From CAVDRM01 sp963611355 (GTDB lineage Bacteria; Bacillota; Clostridia; Christensenellales; Aristaeellaceae): a DNA stretch of 38,128 bases. Under the pieces are notes generated by a model. That model made no database searches. It saw only the letters and a list, made by a program, of their open reading frames with translations, and was not told the origin of the DNA. The translations under genes and the position numbers were made by a program. This document shows positions 30,505 through 37,903 of this stretch, piece after piece. The stretch is taken from contig CAVDRM010000022.1 in assembly GCA_963611355.1 (NCBI GenBank), positions 1 to 38,128 of the forward strand. Direction: 5' to 3'. The stretch's first letter is position 1, and each line of letters begins with the position of its first letter.

Positions 30505-31383
30505 ATGACGTACATTCTTTACAATCCACTCTCCGGCAATGGGAAGGCCAAAACGCAGGAGCTTGCCGATAAGCTGCGCCCCGAAGCGCTGCGCACATTG
30601 GATGTGACCAAGCAAAATCTGCGCCGTTTCTTTGAGAAAACGCCCGTTTCGGAAAAAATCATTCTGGTAGGCGGCGACGGCACGATTAATCATTTCATCA
30701 ATCGGCTGCACGGCGCGGTGCCGAAGCACGAGATTGACTATTATCCTGCAGGCTCCGGCAACGATTTCTGGAACGATGTGCAGACTCAGTCAAAAGACGG
30801 ATTGATACTGCTCAATCCCTATCTGGAGAGCCTGCCGGTTGCCGAAGTCTTCGGGAAACGGCATTTCTTTGTCAACAATGTCGGTTTCGGCATCGACGGC
30901 TATTGCTGCGAAGAGGGCGACCGGATGCGCAATGCGGGACAGAAGAACATCAGCTACTCGAGCATTGCGATTCAGGGCTTGCTTGGAAAGTATAAACCCA
31001 CCGGCGCCTCCATCACGGTGGACGGCGTAAAACACCATTTCAATCACGTCTGGCTGGCGCCCGCCATGAACGGCCGATATTACGGCGGCGGCATGATGAT
31101 TGCGCCGGAACAGAATCGAATGAATGCTGAAAAGAGCGTTTCCGTTGTGGTGCTGCACTGCAAAAGCAAACTGAAAACGCTGATGGTATTTCCCTCCATC
31201 TTTAAGGGTGAGCACGTTCGGCATGAAAAAATGGTTTCCGTGTTCACGGGGCACGAGATTACTGTGGCCTTTGACAGGCCGACCGCGCTGCAGATTGACG
31301 GAGAAACCGTTTCCGGCGTATATAAATATCAGGTGACTGCCGCGCAGGAACGAAGAACCCCCAAAGATAATATCTCCCTATGA
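30505..31383 (+). CDS. Diacylglycerol kinase-like lipid kinase (YegS/DagK family)
   Basis: A 292-residue protein of the soluble diacylglycerol/sphingosine kinase family, which phosphorylates diacylglycerol to phosphatidic acid with ATP. Motifs: YNPLSGNGKAK (5-15), the nucleotide-binding VGGDGTINHF (53-62), and GSGNDFW (84-90); the C-terminal domain includes VNNVGFGIDGYCCEEGDR and TALQIDGE, usual in this family. GAGAGGC precedes the start. Together with the preceding acyltransferase it makes a small phosphatidate-synthesis operon. Confidence 0.92.
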   Translation: MTYILYNPLSGNGKAKTQELADKLRPEALRTLDVTKQNLRRFFEKTPVSEKIILVGGDGTINHFINRLHGAVPKHEIDYYPAGSGNDFWNDVQTQSKDGLILLNPYLESLPVAEVFGKRHFFVNNVGFGIDGYCCEEGDRMRNAGQKNISYSSIAIQGLLGKYKPTGASITVDGVKHHFNHVWLAPAMNGRYYGGGMMIAPEQNRMNAEKSVSVVVLHCKSKLKTLMVFPSIFKGEHVRHEKMVSVFTGHEITVAFDRPTALQIDGETVSGVYKYQVTAAQERRTPKDNISL

Positions 31384-31392
31384 CAGAAAAAG

Positions 31393-31424
31393 CGGCACGC
31401 AGCCCTTTGGAGGGATGCGCGCCG
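31393..31424 (+). terminator. Imperfect hairpin after the lipid kinase
   Basis: Arms with three interruptions (CGGC, CGCA, CCCT pairing with AGGG, TGCG, GCCG) enclose TTGG just after the stop. No T-run follows. Possibly works together with the perfect hairpin at 31538-31562. Confidence 0.4.
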
Positions 31425-31537
31425 CAACCGATTGTTAAGCCTCATCTTTTTGGTAAGCAACAATGCTCAGCCGAACAAAAAAGCAAAAAACGAAAAACAG
31501 GAAGCGACCTTACATTCCGAACGATACCAGGCATACG

Positions 31538-31562
31538 GGACGCCGGAATTTATCCGGCGTCC
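31538..31562. terminator. Perfect hairpin between convergent genes
   Basis: Ten-bp stem GGACGCCGGA/TCCGGCGTCC with a five-base loop, nine bases beyond the oleate hydratase stop. On the plus strand GTTTGCGTTT follows, on the minus strand no T-run. Likely a shared terminator for the convergent transcripts. Confidence 0.65.
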
Positions 31563-31570
31563 GTTTGCGT

Positions 31571-33364
31571 TTATTCAATCAGCCCGCTCTCCTTCAGCAG
31601 GAGCTCAATATCCGTTCCGCGCACTTTCTTCAGCGCGATTTTTATCGCTTCCTTTTCGACCAGCGAAAGCTTTGCGTCCGTCAGCGGCTTTTTGTCCAGC
31701 GCGTAATAGCACGCACGGAGCAGCTCGCGCACATCGTATTTGCTGCCCCAGACCTCCGGCACGCCGCGATCGACATTCAAAAGCGTATACACCGATTCCA
31801 TGCCGGTGCGCATCGAATACTCGGTGGTGAAGATGGTGTCACGCGGGGTTTCGGCGAACTGGCCGATGAAGGCAAAGTTCACCGCGCCGTCCGGCACGAC
31901 CTTCGGGCGGTCTGATTCCTTGCGCGGCTGGAAGAACGCATTGATGTAGGGCATGAAGCAGGTTGTCGTGTTGCACTTTTCATGCGCCAGTGCTTCGATT
32001 TGCTCCTCCGGAACGCCGATGTGATACAGCCACTCGCGGCAGACCTCCTCGCCGGTGCAGTCGCGCATCGCCTTTTTGACGTAATTGCCTTCTTTATGGG
32101 TATTCAGCGAATACAGCCAGACGAGCACCATGTTCCTGTCCTGGGATTTGAACTGCGGCTGGCGGTTAATCGTCCACGAGAGATACCAGTTGTCCGTGCT
32201 GTCCTTGACGGTCACGATACCGCCGGTGGTCACCTTGCCGGTGCGCGGATCGCGCCTGCAGATGCTCATGATGCGGCGGATTATTTCCTCGTCAGAGGTC
32301 GCAACGGTAGCGCTCATCCAGTTCGTCGCGTCCACGTCCGAGCAGAATGCTTCGGGATGACCGAATTCGCCGTGCGTTGCCTGCGCCGCAATCGCCTTCC
32401 ACATATCCCAAGATTCGCCCTTGCCGTTTTCAATGCCGGACAAGTCGGGCGCGTGGGTCTGGTCTCCGTAGCAGGAGGTGTCGGTGCAGCAGCCGTTGGT
32501 GATGAATACGAGGTCGTCCTCAATCAGGTCAATCGTATGGGTTTCTCCGTCCTTGGCATACACGATCTGCCTGGCGACCATCTTATCGCCTTCGTGCGCA
32601 ATCACGACGTTCTTTACGTCCATGCCGTATTCAATCTTCACGCCGTGGCTTTCCAGATATCTGACCAGCGGGAGAATCATGCTCTCGTACTGGTTGTACT
32701 TGGTGAACCGCAGTGCGCTGAAGTCCGGCAGTCCATCGATATGATGGACGTAGCGGCACAGATAGCGCTTCATTTCCAGCGCGCTCGACCAGCGCTGGAA
32801 CGCGAACATCGTCTGCCAATAAAGCCAGAAATTCGTACTCCAGAAGGAATCCGGCAGCACATCGGAAATCTTCTTGTCCTCCAAATCCTTTTCGGGGGTC
32901 ATGAACAGCTTCGAAAGCGCGAGCGCGGAATCACGGTCAAGCTCGAATTTGCGGTCGGTATGCGCGTCCTCGCCGCGATTGACCGTCGCACGGCAGAGGG
33001 AATAGTTGGGGTCGTGCTTGTTCAGCCAGTAATATTCATCGAGTACCGAGACGTTCGGCGTTTCAATCGATGGAACATCGCGGAAGGTGTCCCACATGAC
33101 CTCGAAATGATTGTCCATCTCGCGGCCGCCGCGCATGAAGAAGCCCTTGGTCACATCCTTGCGGCCGTCGCAGCTGCCGCCCGCCAAATCGAGTTTCTCC
33201 AGAAGGTGGATGTGCTCGCCCTTCATCTGACCGTCGCGAACCAGATAGAACGCCGCGGTAAGCCCCGCCAGACCCGTGCCGATGATATATGCCGATTTTT
33301 TGTCGACACCTTCCGGCTTCTCCGGACGTGCAAAGGATTCATAAGTGCCTGCGGAATAATACAT
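31571..33364 (-). CDS. ohyA: Oleate hydratase (myosin-cross-reactive antigen family)
   Basis: A 597-residue FAD enzyme that hydrates the cis-9 double bond of oleic or linoleic acid to 10-hydroxy fatty acids. The FAD-binding Rossmann motif is AYIIGTGLAGLTAAFYLVRD (25-44), followed by LEKLDLAGGSCDG and the active-site FMRGGREMDNHFEVMWD, which contains the catalytic Glu of the family. Another conserved stretch is EMKRYLCRYVHHIDG. Length is normal. GGGAGGAAA precedes the ATG at 33364. Own promoter at 33399-33426; a TetR regulator gene lies immediately upstream, the common arrangement for fatty-acid-responsive control. In gut bacteria it detoxifies unsaturated fatty acids. Confidence 0.95.
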   Translation of the reverse strand: MYYSAGTYESFARPEKPEGVDKKSAYIIGTGLAGLTAAFYLVRDGQMKGEHIHLLEKLDLAGGSCDGRKDVTKGFFMRGGREMDNHFEVMWDTFRDVPSIETPNVSVLDEYYWLNKHDPNYSLCRATVNRGEDAHTDRKFELDRDSALALSKLFMTPEKDLEDKKISDVLPDSFWSTNFWLYWQTMFAFQRWSSALEMKRYLCRYVHHIDGLPDFSALRFTKYNQYESMILPLVRYLESHGVKIEYGMDVKNVVIAHEGDKMVARQIVYAKDGETHTIDLIEDDLVFITNGCCTDTSCYGDQTHAPDLSGIENGKGESWDMWKAIAAQATHGEFGHPEAFCSDVDATNWMSATVATSDEEIIRRIMSICRRDPRTGKVTTGGIVTVKDSTDNWYLSWTINRQPQFKSQDRNMVLVWLYSLNTHKEGNYVKKAMRDCTGEEVCREWLYHIGVPEEQIEALAHEKCNTTTCFMPYINAFFQPRKESDRPKVVPDGAVNFAFIGQFAETPRDTIFTTEYSMRTGMESVYTLLNVDRGVPEVWGSKYDVRELLRACYYALDKKPLTDAKLSLVEKEAIKIALKKVRGTDIELLLKESGLIE

Positions 33365-33398
33365 GAATCATTTCCTCCCGTCTTTGCTTGATGATTTT

Positions 33399-33426
33399 AT
33401 TATATCCTCGCGGGAAAAATCCGCAA
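33399..33426 (-). promoter_or_regulatory. Promoter of the oleate hydratase gene
   Basis: TTGCGG (33421-33426), 16-base spacer and TATAAT (33399-33404) on the minus strand, about 35 bases before the start codon. The same TTGCGG/TATAAT pair occurs in the promoter of the upstream TetR gene, which hints at shared control. Confidence 0.65.
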
Positions 33427-33438
33427 TAAACAGACAAT

Positions 33439-33467
33439 GCCCCGTGATAAGAATTTTATCACGGGGC
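33439..33467 (-). terminator. Terminator of the tetR gene
   Basis: A perfect 12-bp stem GCCCCGTGATAA/TTATCACGGGGC (33439-33450 and 33456-33467) with a five-base loop lies between tetR and the oleate hydratase promoter. Its T-run is poor (ATTGTCTG). A second short AT stem is at 33478-33491. Confidence 0.65.
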
Positions 33468-33511
33468 GCAAAAGTGTTGATTTTTTTATCAAAGCGGGGA
33501 GAATGATGAAA

Positions 33512-34066
33512 TCACATTCTGAATCTGCCGAGCGCCTGCGAAACGGTGTCCTTCAATATCAGCGCCAGGCGATTGACCAGCACTTCGGGGTTCTCCCGCA
33601 TCTCGTCTCGAATCCAATCCAGCATCAGCCCGACGAACATATATGAATATACTTGCGCGATAAACGCTTTGTCCTCGTCGCGTACGGTCATGCCCGCAGC
33701 CTCCTCGTTGATTACGCCGAGCAGCAGATTGTCCACCAGCGGCTTCAGGTATTTTTCCACCTGCTCGCGGTGCACGCAGCGATAGACATTCATGATAAAC
33801 GGCTTATTTTCGCGCACGGATTCAAAGAGCCGGATAAAGCCCTGCTGCCATGTTTCGTAGGTTTTCTTTTCCTCCAGCGCTTTGCGCGCATCTTCGAGGC
33901 ACGACCATTCAACAAGGTCATAAATGTCCTTGAAATGGTAATAGAAGGTCATGCGGTTGATGCCGCAGTCCTCGGCAATGTCGTTGATTGTGATCTTCGT
34001 CAGCGGCTTTTTAAGAAGCAGATTTTTCAGCGACTGTTCCAGCGCACGCTTCGTTACCTGTGACAT
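33512..34066 (-). CDS. TetR/AcrR-family regulator of oleate hydratase (predicted)
   Basis: A 184-residue regulator. The N-terminal helix-turn-helix includes LTKITINDIAEDCGINRMTF and then YYHFKDIYDLVEW, of the DhaS-like TetR subgroup; the rest is a helical ligand-binding and dimerisation domain. The start at 34066 follows AAGGGGTG, and the predicted promoter lies at 34100-34128; the longer open frame upstream runs past that promoter. Placed directly before the oleate hydratase on the same strand and with a similar promoter, it probably represses it until unsaturated fatty acid binds. This role is inferred from position. Confidence 0.88.
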   Translation of the reverse strand: MSQVTKRALEQSLKNLLLKKPLTKITINDIAEDCGINRMTFYYHFKDIYDLVEWSCLEDARKALEEKKTYETWQQGFIRLFESVRENKPFIMNVYRCVHREQVEKYLKPLVDNLLLGVINEEAAGMTVRDEDKAFIAQVYSYMFVGLMLDWIRDEMRENPEVLVNRLALILKDTVSQALGRFRM

Positions 34067-34128
34067 GCGTGTCACCCCTTCGAGCGGAGTATCGTTTATA
34101 TTATACCGCAAAGGAAACACTCCCGCAA
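34060..34128 (-). promoter_or_regulatory. tetR promoter and start-site dyad
   Basis: TTGCGG (34123-34128), 17-base spacer and TATAAT (34100-34105) on the minus strand. Downstream, GTGACA-TGCG-TGTCAC (34060-34075) is a perfect dyad that covers the start codon and the base of the ribosome binding site; it may be an operator or an RNA hairpin limiting translation. Confidence 0.6.
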
Positions 34129-34179
34129 GCAAAAATGAAACCTTGTCCGTGTCAACTTGTTACGGAGTTTTGTTCAGGA

Positions 34180-34302
34180 GACGAGTTGCTTGAGAGACAA
34201 CTGGGAACCCAAAGACTTGCGGAGCAGGTGGAGCCAGTCGACCTTGCCGAGGACAGTACATTCGTGTTCAAAGATACTCCAGGAAGGGAGAAACACAGTT
34301 GA
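34180..34302 (+). pseudogene. C-terminal remnant of a phage gene
   Basis: The frame ending at 34302 reads DELLERQLGTQRLAEQVEPV and on to VFKDTPGREKHS before its stop, protein-like and in a different composition from the preceding promoter region. Its stop overlaps the TTG start of the next gene (TTGA), as in packed phage operons. The 5' part is missing, so the mobile DNA boundary lies about 34130-34180. Family not recognised. Confidence 0.4.
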
Positions 34303-34517
34303 CCGGACATCAGGCACTGGCAAACGCGATTGTGAAGCAGGCCGCACAGGATTATCTGGCAGCATTGAAGACGCTCAGGCGGCACCCGGATTCCAAAGCG
34401 GCAATGGCCGAGGTCATGGAGATTGAGAAGTTCTTTCACTCCCCGTGGTATGGCGTACTGACACAGGTCGACCCGGATTACCTTATACGCAGACTGAGGA
34501 GGGAGACGGATAAATGA
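34299..34517 (+). CDS. Small phage protein upstream of the late regulator
   Basis: A 72-residue protein starting with TTG at 34299 after GGAAGGGAG. It resembles the small Ala-rich protein found directly before DUF1492 genes in Firmicutes prophages: an AIVKQAAQDYLAAL helix, a charged middle, then FHSPWYGVLTQVDPDYLIRR near the end. Its stop overlaps the next start by ATGA. Function unknown; co-translation with the DUF1492 protein suggests a joint role in late gene control. Confidence 0.65.
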   Translation: MTGHQALANAIVKQAAQDYLAALKTLRRHPDSKAAMAEVMEIEKFFHSPWYGVLTQVDPDYLIRRLRRETDK

Positions 34518-34930
34518 CCCCGAAGGAATATTTGAATCAGGCGTTTCATCTTGACCAGCGGATTAATTCCAAACTGGACATGCTGGCAACGCTGAAGGAA
34601 ATGGCTACAAAGACCACAAGCATCATGCAGGATGATGTGGTCAGCCACACGCGGAACGTGCATTCGATGGAAGATGCCATCGCCAAGATGGTAGATATGC
34701 AGACGGAGATCAATGCGGATATCGACCATCTGGTAGATAAGAAGCAGGAAATCATGCACGCAATCTACGCGGTGGAGAATCCGGAATATCAGACGCTGCT
34801 GGAACTGAGGTATATCTGCTTCCGCAGCTGGGAGGAAATCGCCGACAAGATGCACTGCACCGTCAGCAACGTGTTCAAGGTGCACTCCAAGGCCCTCCGC
34901 TGTGTGGCTGTTCCGAAATTGGGTAGCTGA
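34514..34930 (+). CDS. DUF1492/ArpU-like phage late transcription regulator
   Basis: A 138-residue protein of the DUF1492 type common in Firmicutes prophages. Residues 1-80 are predicted coiled coil and helical (long heptad-like stretches such as HSMEDAIAKMVDMQTEINAD). Residues 92-135 form a sigma-region-4-like helix-turn-helix: LLELRYICFRSWEEIADKMH, then TVSNVFKVHSKAL. This fits the ArpU/RinA group that turns on packaging genes. ATG overlaps the preceding stop. Immediately after the gene lie three 10-bp repeats and a -10 element, the likely binding target. The downstream late genes are missing. Confidence 0.75.
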   Translation: MTPKEYLNQAFHLDQRINSKLDMLATLKEMATKTTSIMQDDVVSHTRNVHSMEDAIAKMVDMQTEINADIDHLVDKKQEIMHAIYAVENPEYQTLLELRYICFRSWEEIADKMHCTVSNVFKVHSKALRCVAVPKLGS

Positions 34931-34958
34931 TTCCAGTAGATTCCAGTAGATTCCAGTT
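34929..34958 (+). repeat. Three tandem 10-bp repeats GATTCCAGTA
   Basis: GATTCCAGTA occurs twice (34929-34938 and 34939-34948), then GATTCCAGTT (34949-34958). The exact 10-bp period puts all copies on the same face of the helix. They overlap the end of the DUF1492 gene and cover the position where a -35 would lie for the -10 at 34971-34976. Confidence 0.85.
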
Positions 34959-34970
34959 GGCCCTTTATGA

Positions 34971-34976
34971 TATGAT
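34971..34976 (+). promoter_or_regulatory. -10 of a predicted activated phage promoter
   Basis: TATGAT lies 12 bases after the last repeat, with no -35 hexamer at the proper distance other than the repeats themselves. This is what an activator-dependent late promoter would look like. Confidence 0.45.
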
Positions 34977-35039
34977 ACACTCGACAAGAAAGACTAACTA
35001 TTAAAAGTCAAGCTCGAAATGCAGAGAAGCGGTAAAAAA

Positions 35040-35144
35040 ATGAAGACGGTTCAAAAAGAGTACAGCAAAGCAGACGTCCGGATGGACGCCAAACTGAGCA
35101 TAAAGAAAAACGGACTTACGCAGCGTTACGATATGGCTGCTTAG
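35040..35144 (+). pseudogene. Truncated phage ORF fused to the IS110 end
   Basis: An ATG at 35040 (in-frame ATG also at 35019) downstream of the predicted late promoter opens a 34-codon frame beginning MKTVQKEYSKADVRMDAKLS. From about codon 26 it runs antisense through the last codons of the IS110 transposase, so the original gene was cut here. Family not recognised. Confidence 0.35.
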
Positions 35145-35370
35145 ATTTTTCCATCGCGTAAATCAGACGCACTAACTTCTTGGCTGCGTGAGAGAGCGCA
35201 ACATTGTAGTGTTTCCCCTCAGCCCGCTTCTTGGCAAGATAAGCAGCAAAGGTCGGGTCCCAAAGGCAGACATATTTGGTGGCGTTGTAAAGGGCGTAGC
35301 GCAAATAACGTGAGCCTCGTTTTTCCATGTGCGAGTAGGCTCCAGACAGTGAAAGCTGCCCGGACTGGTA
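35116..35370 (-). mobile_element. IS110-family transposase, C-terminal remnant
   Basis: The minus-strand frame reads YQSGQLSLSGAYSHMEKRGS, then RYLRYALYNATKYVCLWDPT, a stretch ending KHYNVALSHAAKKLVRLIYA and finally MEKSKQPYRNAA with a TAA stop. This is the well-conserved C-terminal (Transposase_20, IS116/IS110/IS902) end that contains the serine of the second catalytic site. Only about 85 codons remain; the N-terminal DEDD domain is gone. Its 5' edge is joined in a different frame to the lexA-like gene. It cannot transpose. Confidence 0.85.
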
Positions 35371-35842
35371 GCGTGTTCTGCTGCTCCTGATCGAGCGCAA
35401 CGACTATATCCCCTTCGGAAGCAGGGCAATTACGCTCTATCACCAGCAGATCGCCTTCAGCGATACCGGCATCGACCATCGAATCGCCTTTGGCCCGGAG
35501 AATATAAAAGTCTCCTTTGCCAAACAAAGAAACAGGAAGGCTGACATACTCCTCGACATTTTCCTCTTCCTCTTCCGGAGAGCCGCAATAAATCGAGCCA
35601 ACTAACGGGGCGGCAATGTAGGCTGTCTTCATTTTGGCGCTCTCAGGCGCGGAAAGAATACCCCTGCCGTAATCAAGCAAATCTCTATCGCTAAGCTCCT
35701 GAATGTAACGATGAGTTGTCGATCTGGCCACACCGACGCCAGCAGCAACCTCGCTGATCGTAGGAGCAACACGATTATCTTGATAATACTTGTTTACGAA
35801 CTTCAGTATTTTGTCGAGAGTCCCTTGGTCTTTTGTCCTCAT
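35369..35842 (-). pseudogene. lexA: LexA-like repressor truncated by the IS110 remnant
   Basis: About 158 residues of a LexA-type repressor survive. The winged helix covers residues 1-65 (PTISEVAAGVGVARSTTHRY); the cleavage region PLVGSIYCGSP puts the scissile bond at Cys86-Gly87; the serine of the peptidase domain is Ser121 in AKGDSMVDAGI; GDIVVALDQEQQNTL follows. There the sequence changes to transposase DNA: the frame continues only as antisense-like junk to 35219. The lost part should contain the catalytic lysine (normally just after the NTL-equivalent) and the end of the dimerisation fold. Start at 35842 follows AGAGGTG. A normal LexA has about 200 residues. The gene is probably a lexA paralogue of the mobile region. 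Confidence 0.8.
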
Positions 35843-35863
35843 ACCAGCACCTCTGTTTCTATC

Positions 35864-35916
35864 TGGGATTTCAAATCCCACTATCGTTATTATACTCAAC
35901 TCGGAGAAAATTACAA
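35864..35916 (-). promoter_or_regulatory. Promoter and palindromic operator of the lexA-like gene
   Basis: TTGTAA (35911-35916), 16-base spacer and TATAAT (35889-35894) on the minus strand, followed by the perfect palindrome TGGGATTTCAAATCCCA (35864-35880), just after the expected transcription start. Likely the repressor's own binding site; it differs from the Bacillus SOS box (GAAC-N4-GTTC). Confidence 0.7.
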
Positions 35917-35931
35917 GAGGGTAACAGAAAG

Positions 35932-35966
35932 TCAAAGAGGAGGTGCGGCCAATCGGCTGCACCTCC
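35932..35966 (-). terminator. Terminator of the merR gene
   Basis: Arms GGAGGTGCGGCC (35939-35950) and GGCTGCACCTCC (35955-35966) pair except at one position around a four-base loop, followed by TCTTTGACTTTC on the minus strand, about 45 bases past the stop. Confidence 0.8.
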
Positions 35967-36009
35967 TTCAATGAAGAGTGTATCTGGGTTGTAAAGTTGA
36001 TTATACGGC

Positions 36010-36837
36010 TTATTTTCTCTTTAAGAGCCAAAAATGATTCTGACCGTCTTCAGAGACCGTCACATTACAGCCAAGCTTCTGACTGTTCTGGCATGTTCTC
36101 TCGCGGGACTTCAGATTCGCCCCGAGCATAACGGAAAGAGCTGTGTTTGCAAACGCTGTCTGATTCTCCTTATCCTTTGAGATAGTGAACAGCAGCATGT
36201 ATTCTTTTCCGTCATCAGGAACAGTGAACTTTCCAATGACTTCCCGAGCATGTTCCCACCCATGCTGCTCATAGATCACCTCAAAATCCGGATTATTCAG
36301 GACATTGAGGTATTCCGGCTCCTCACGAGCGGCATCCCCATCATCAGACAGATCATAATCAAAATCTCCCTCGGTGAATTCGTGAGTGTCCAAATAGGTG
36401 GTCAGGGAATCAACGATTTCCCGGTACTCATCGGCTGTAATACCGAATTCCTCAGTCGGATCATAGTCTTCCATCAGGGAGAGTACTGTCTCCCGGAACT
36501 CTTTAACCTTTTCTTTCATGCGCTGAACTTCGCTCAGATATGACTGCCGGATCTCCCTAGTTTTCTGCAGACGGTCCTCCTGTTCCTTTATTTTCGCCGA
36601 GAACGCCTTGAAAATAGTGTCGTTATCAGCATCAAGGAGCCCCCTGATTTCATCGATAGAGAAACCAGCCATTTGTAGGTTTTTGATTTTCACGTATTGC
36701 AGTGCCTGATCCTCATCATAATAGCGGTATCCTGTCCAAGAATCCACCTTAACCGGTTTCAGCAGATCCACATGGTCGTAGTACCGAAGAGTCTGAGGAT
36801 TGCAGCCGCATAGACGCGAGAATTCTTTGATCGTCAT
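36010..36837 (-). CDS. MerR-family transcriptional activator
   Basis: A 275-residue MerR-type regulator. Residues 1-70 form the winged helix-turn-helix (FSRLCGCNPQTLRYYDHVDL, then GYRYYDEDQALQYVKIKNLQ), followed by a coiled coil dimer helix (about 75-120). The C-terminal effector region (about 125-275) is acidic in its middle part (DYDLSDDGDAAREEPEYL) and ends in a region of mixed strands; no known ligand-binding fold was recognised. Start at 36837 follows AAGGAGG with eight-base spacing; a GTG three codons earlier overlaps the ribosome binding site. Its promoter has the diagnostic 19-base spacer. The GNAT gene upstream on the same strand could be a target or just a neighbour. Confidence 0.88.
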   Translation of the reverse strand: MTIKEFSRLCGCNPQTLRYYDHVDLLKPVKVDSWTGYRYYDEDQALQYVKIKNLQMAGFSIDEIRGLLDADNDTIFKAFSAKIKEQEDRLQKTREIRQSYLSEVQRMKEKVKEFRETVLSLMEDYDPTEEFGITADEYREIVDSLTTYLDTHEFTEGDFDYDLSDDGDAAREEPEYLNVLNNPDFEVIYEQHGWEHAREVIGKFTVPDDGKEYMLLFTISKDKENQTAFANTALSVMLGANLKSRERTCQNSQKLGCNVTVSEDGQNHFWLLKRK

Positions 36838-36861
36838 ATCCGGCACCTCCTTTCTGAAACC

Positions 36862-36892
36862 GTTATATCATTGCAGTTTGCTGTAAGGTCAA
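36862..36892 (-). promoter_or_regulatory. MerR-type promoter with 19-bp spacer
   Basis: TTGACC (36887-36892) and TATAAC (36862-36867) are 19 bases apart on the minus strand, too far for normal polymerase contact. The dyad TTGCAG-TTTG-CTGTAA (36871-36886) fills the spacer. Overlong spacer plus central dyad is the MerR hallmark, indicating autoregulation. Confidence 0.85.
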
Positions 36893-36928
36893 TACCTACT
36901 TTCAATTTTCCTGAACTTTTTTCTTGAA

Positions 36929-37900
36929 TCACGTATTCAGCTTCATGAACCCCAAGCAACCAAATTCAGTCGCAGGCGTAAAACCAAGCGACTTATAAAA
37001 GGCAATGGTCTTGTCCGTGTTGTCCGTCATGAGTTCCGTTTGATATACATCGGGATAACGGCTGATGATTGCTCTGAGCAGAGCAGTTCCTATTCCTCTG
37101 CGCTGGAATTCCGGGAGCACAATAATGTCTTGAATGAATAAGATAGAAGCTCCGTCGCCCACGGCTCTTATGATGCCAATCAGACTATTATCAGCGGTAT
37201 ATGCACCGAGTGTACAAAGCGAGTTCATATATGCCTTTTCCAGCATCTGAGGATGGTCAGTATAGTTTGTCCAGCCGACGCTTGTATACAGGTTCATAAT
37301 TTCATTGCGATCAAAGGCGTCATAATCCCTAATCACAACGCTCTCTGCCTGCCAATCTTCCCTTGTAAGGATATTCACTTCGTCTTCTTCCGTGGTATCT
37401 ACTTTTGTTTCATAAGTATCAAAGGCGTAATGCTTGAAGCCGCACTTTTCCTGAACCCTCTGCGACTGTTTGTTCCACAGGAAATGACCACAGAAGATCA
37501 CATCAAGACCAACTTCTTCGAAAAGATACCGGATCACTTCCTTCACAGCTTCCGGCATCAGTCCTTGCCCCCAATACTCTTTAGAGAGCACATACCCAAT
37601 CTTACGGCATTTTTTATCTGCAAATTCGGGAAAGTGATCTTCATTGTATTGCTCAATACCGAGAGAGCCAATTACTTTGCACTGATATTCCAAAGCAAAA
37701 GTCTTCTTGTGACCGATGAACATATCCAGAATCTTTTGGGATTCCCCCTTGGATTCGTGGGGCTTCCAGCCCGCCATCTGACCAACACCGTCAACCGAAG
37801 CATAGGCGTATAAATCATCCAGGTCAGTGTGACGCCAAGGGCGCAGGATCATGCGGTCTGTATGTAAAGTGACATTGCTGATATCAATCTCTGTATTCAT
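36929..37900 (-). CDS. Tandem GNAT acetyltransferase (two GNAT domains)
   Basis: A 323-residue protein with two acetyl-CoA-dependent N-acetyltransferase domains. The N-terminal one (about 10-175) is of the RimJ/RimL type: TDRMILRPWRHTDLDDLYAY near its start and IGYVLSKEYWGQGLMPEAVK at the CoA-binding loop. The C-terminal one (about 185-320) has DIIVLPEFQRRGIGTALLRA, with the Q/R-x-x-G-x-G/A motif, and FYKSLGF. Fusion of two GNAT units is less common than single-domain forms and may give two activities or regulation. GGAGGAATAATAA precedes the start. It follows a broken small gene by three bases. Substrates unknown (antibiotic, protein N-terminus or polyamine are family possibilities). Confidence 0.85.
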   Translation of the reverse strand: MNTEIDISNVTLHTDRMILRPWRHTDLDDLYAYASVDGVGQMAGWKPHESKGESQKILDMFIGHKKTFALEYQCKVIGSLGIEQYNEDHFPEFADKKCRKIGYVLSKEYWGQGLMPEAVKEVIRYLFEEVGLDVIFCGHFLWNKQSQRVQEKCGFKHYAFDTYETKVDTTEEDEVNILTREDWQAESVVIRDYDAFDRNEIMNLYTSVGWTNYTDHPQMLEKAYMNSLCTLGAYTADNSLIGIIRAVGDGASILFIQDIIVLPEFQRRGIGTALLRAIISRYPDVYQTELMTDNTDKTIAFYKSLGFTPATEFGCLGFMKLNT

Positions 37901-37903
37901 TTA

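Noticed and set aside
34157..34426. Plus-strand 89-codon frame across the phage boundary
   Set aside because: Low-complexity Ser/Arg composition; it overlaps two frames that are more protein-like and better spaced.
35116..35400. Complete insertion sequence
   Set aside because: Only the C-terminal part of an IS110 transposase is present and no full-length element boundaries can be set, so it is treated as a remnant.
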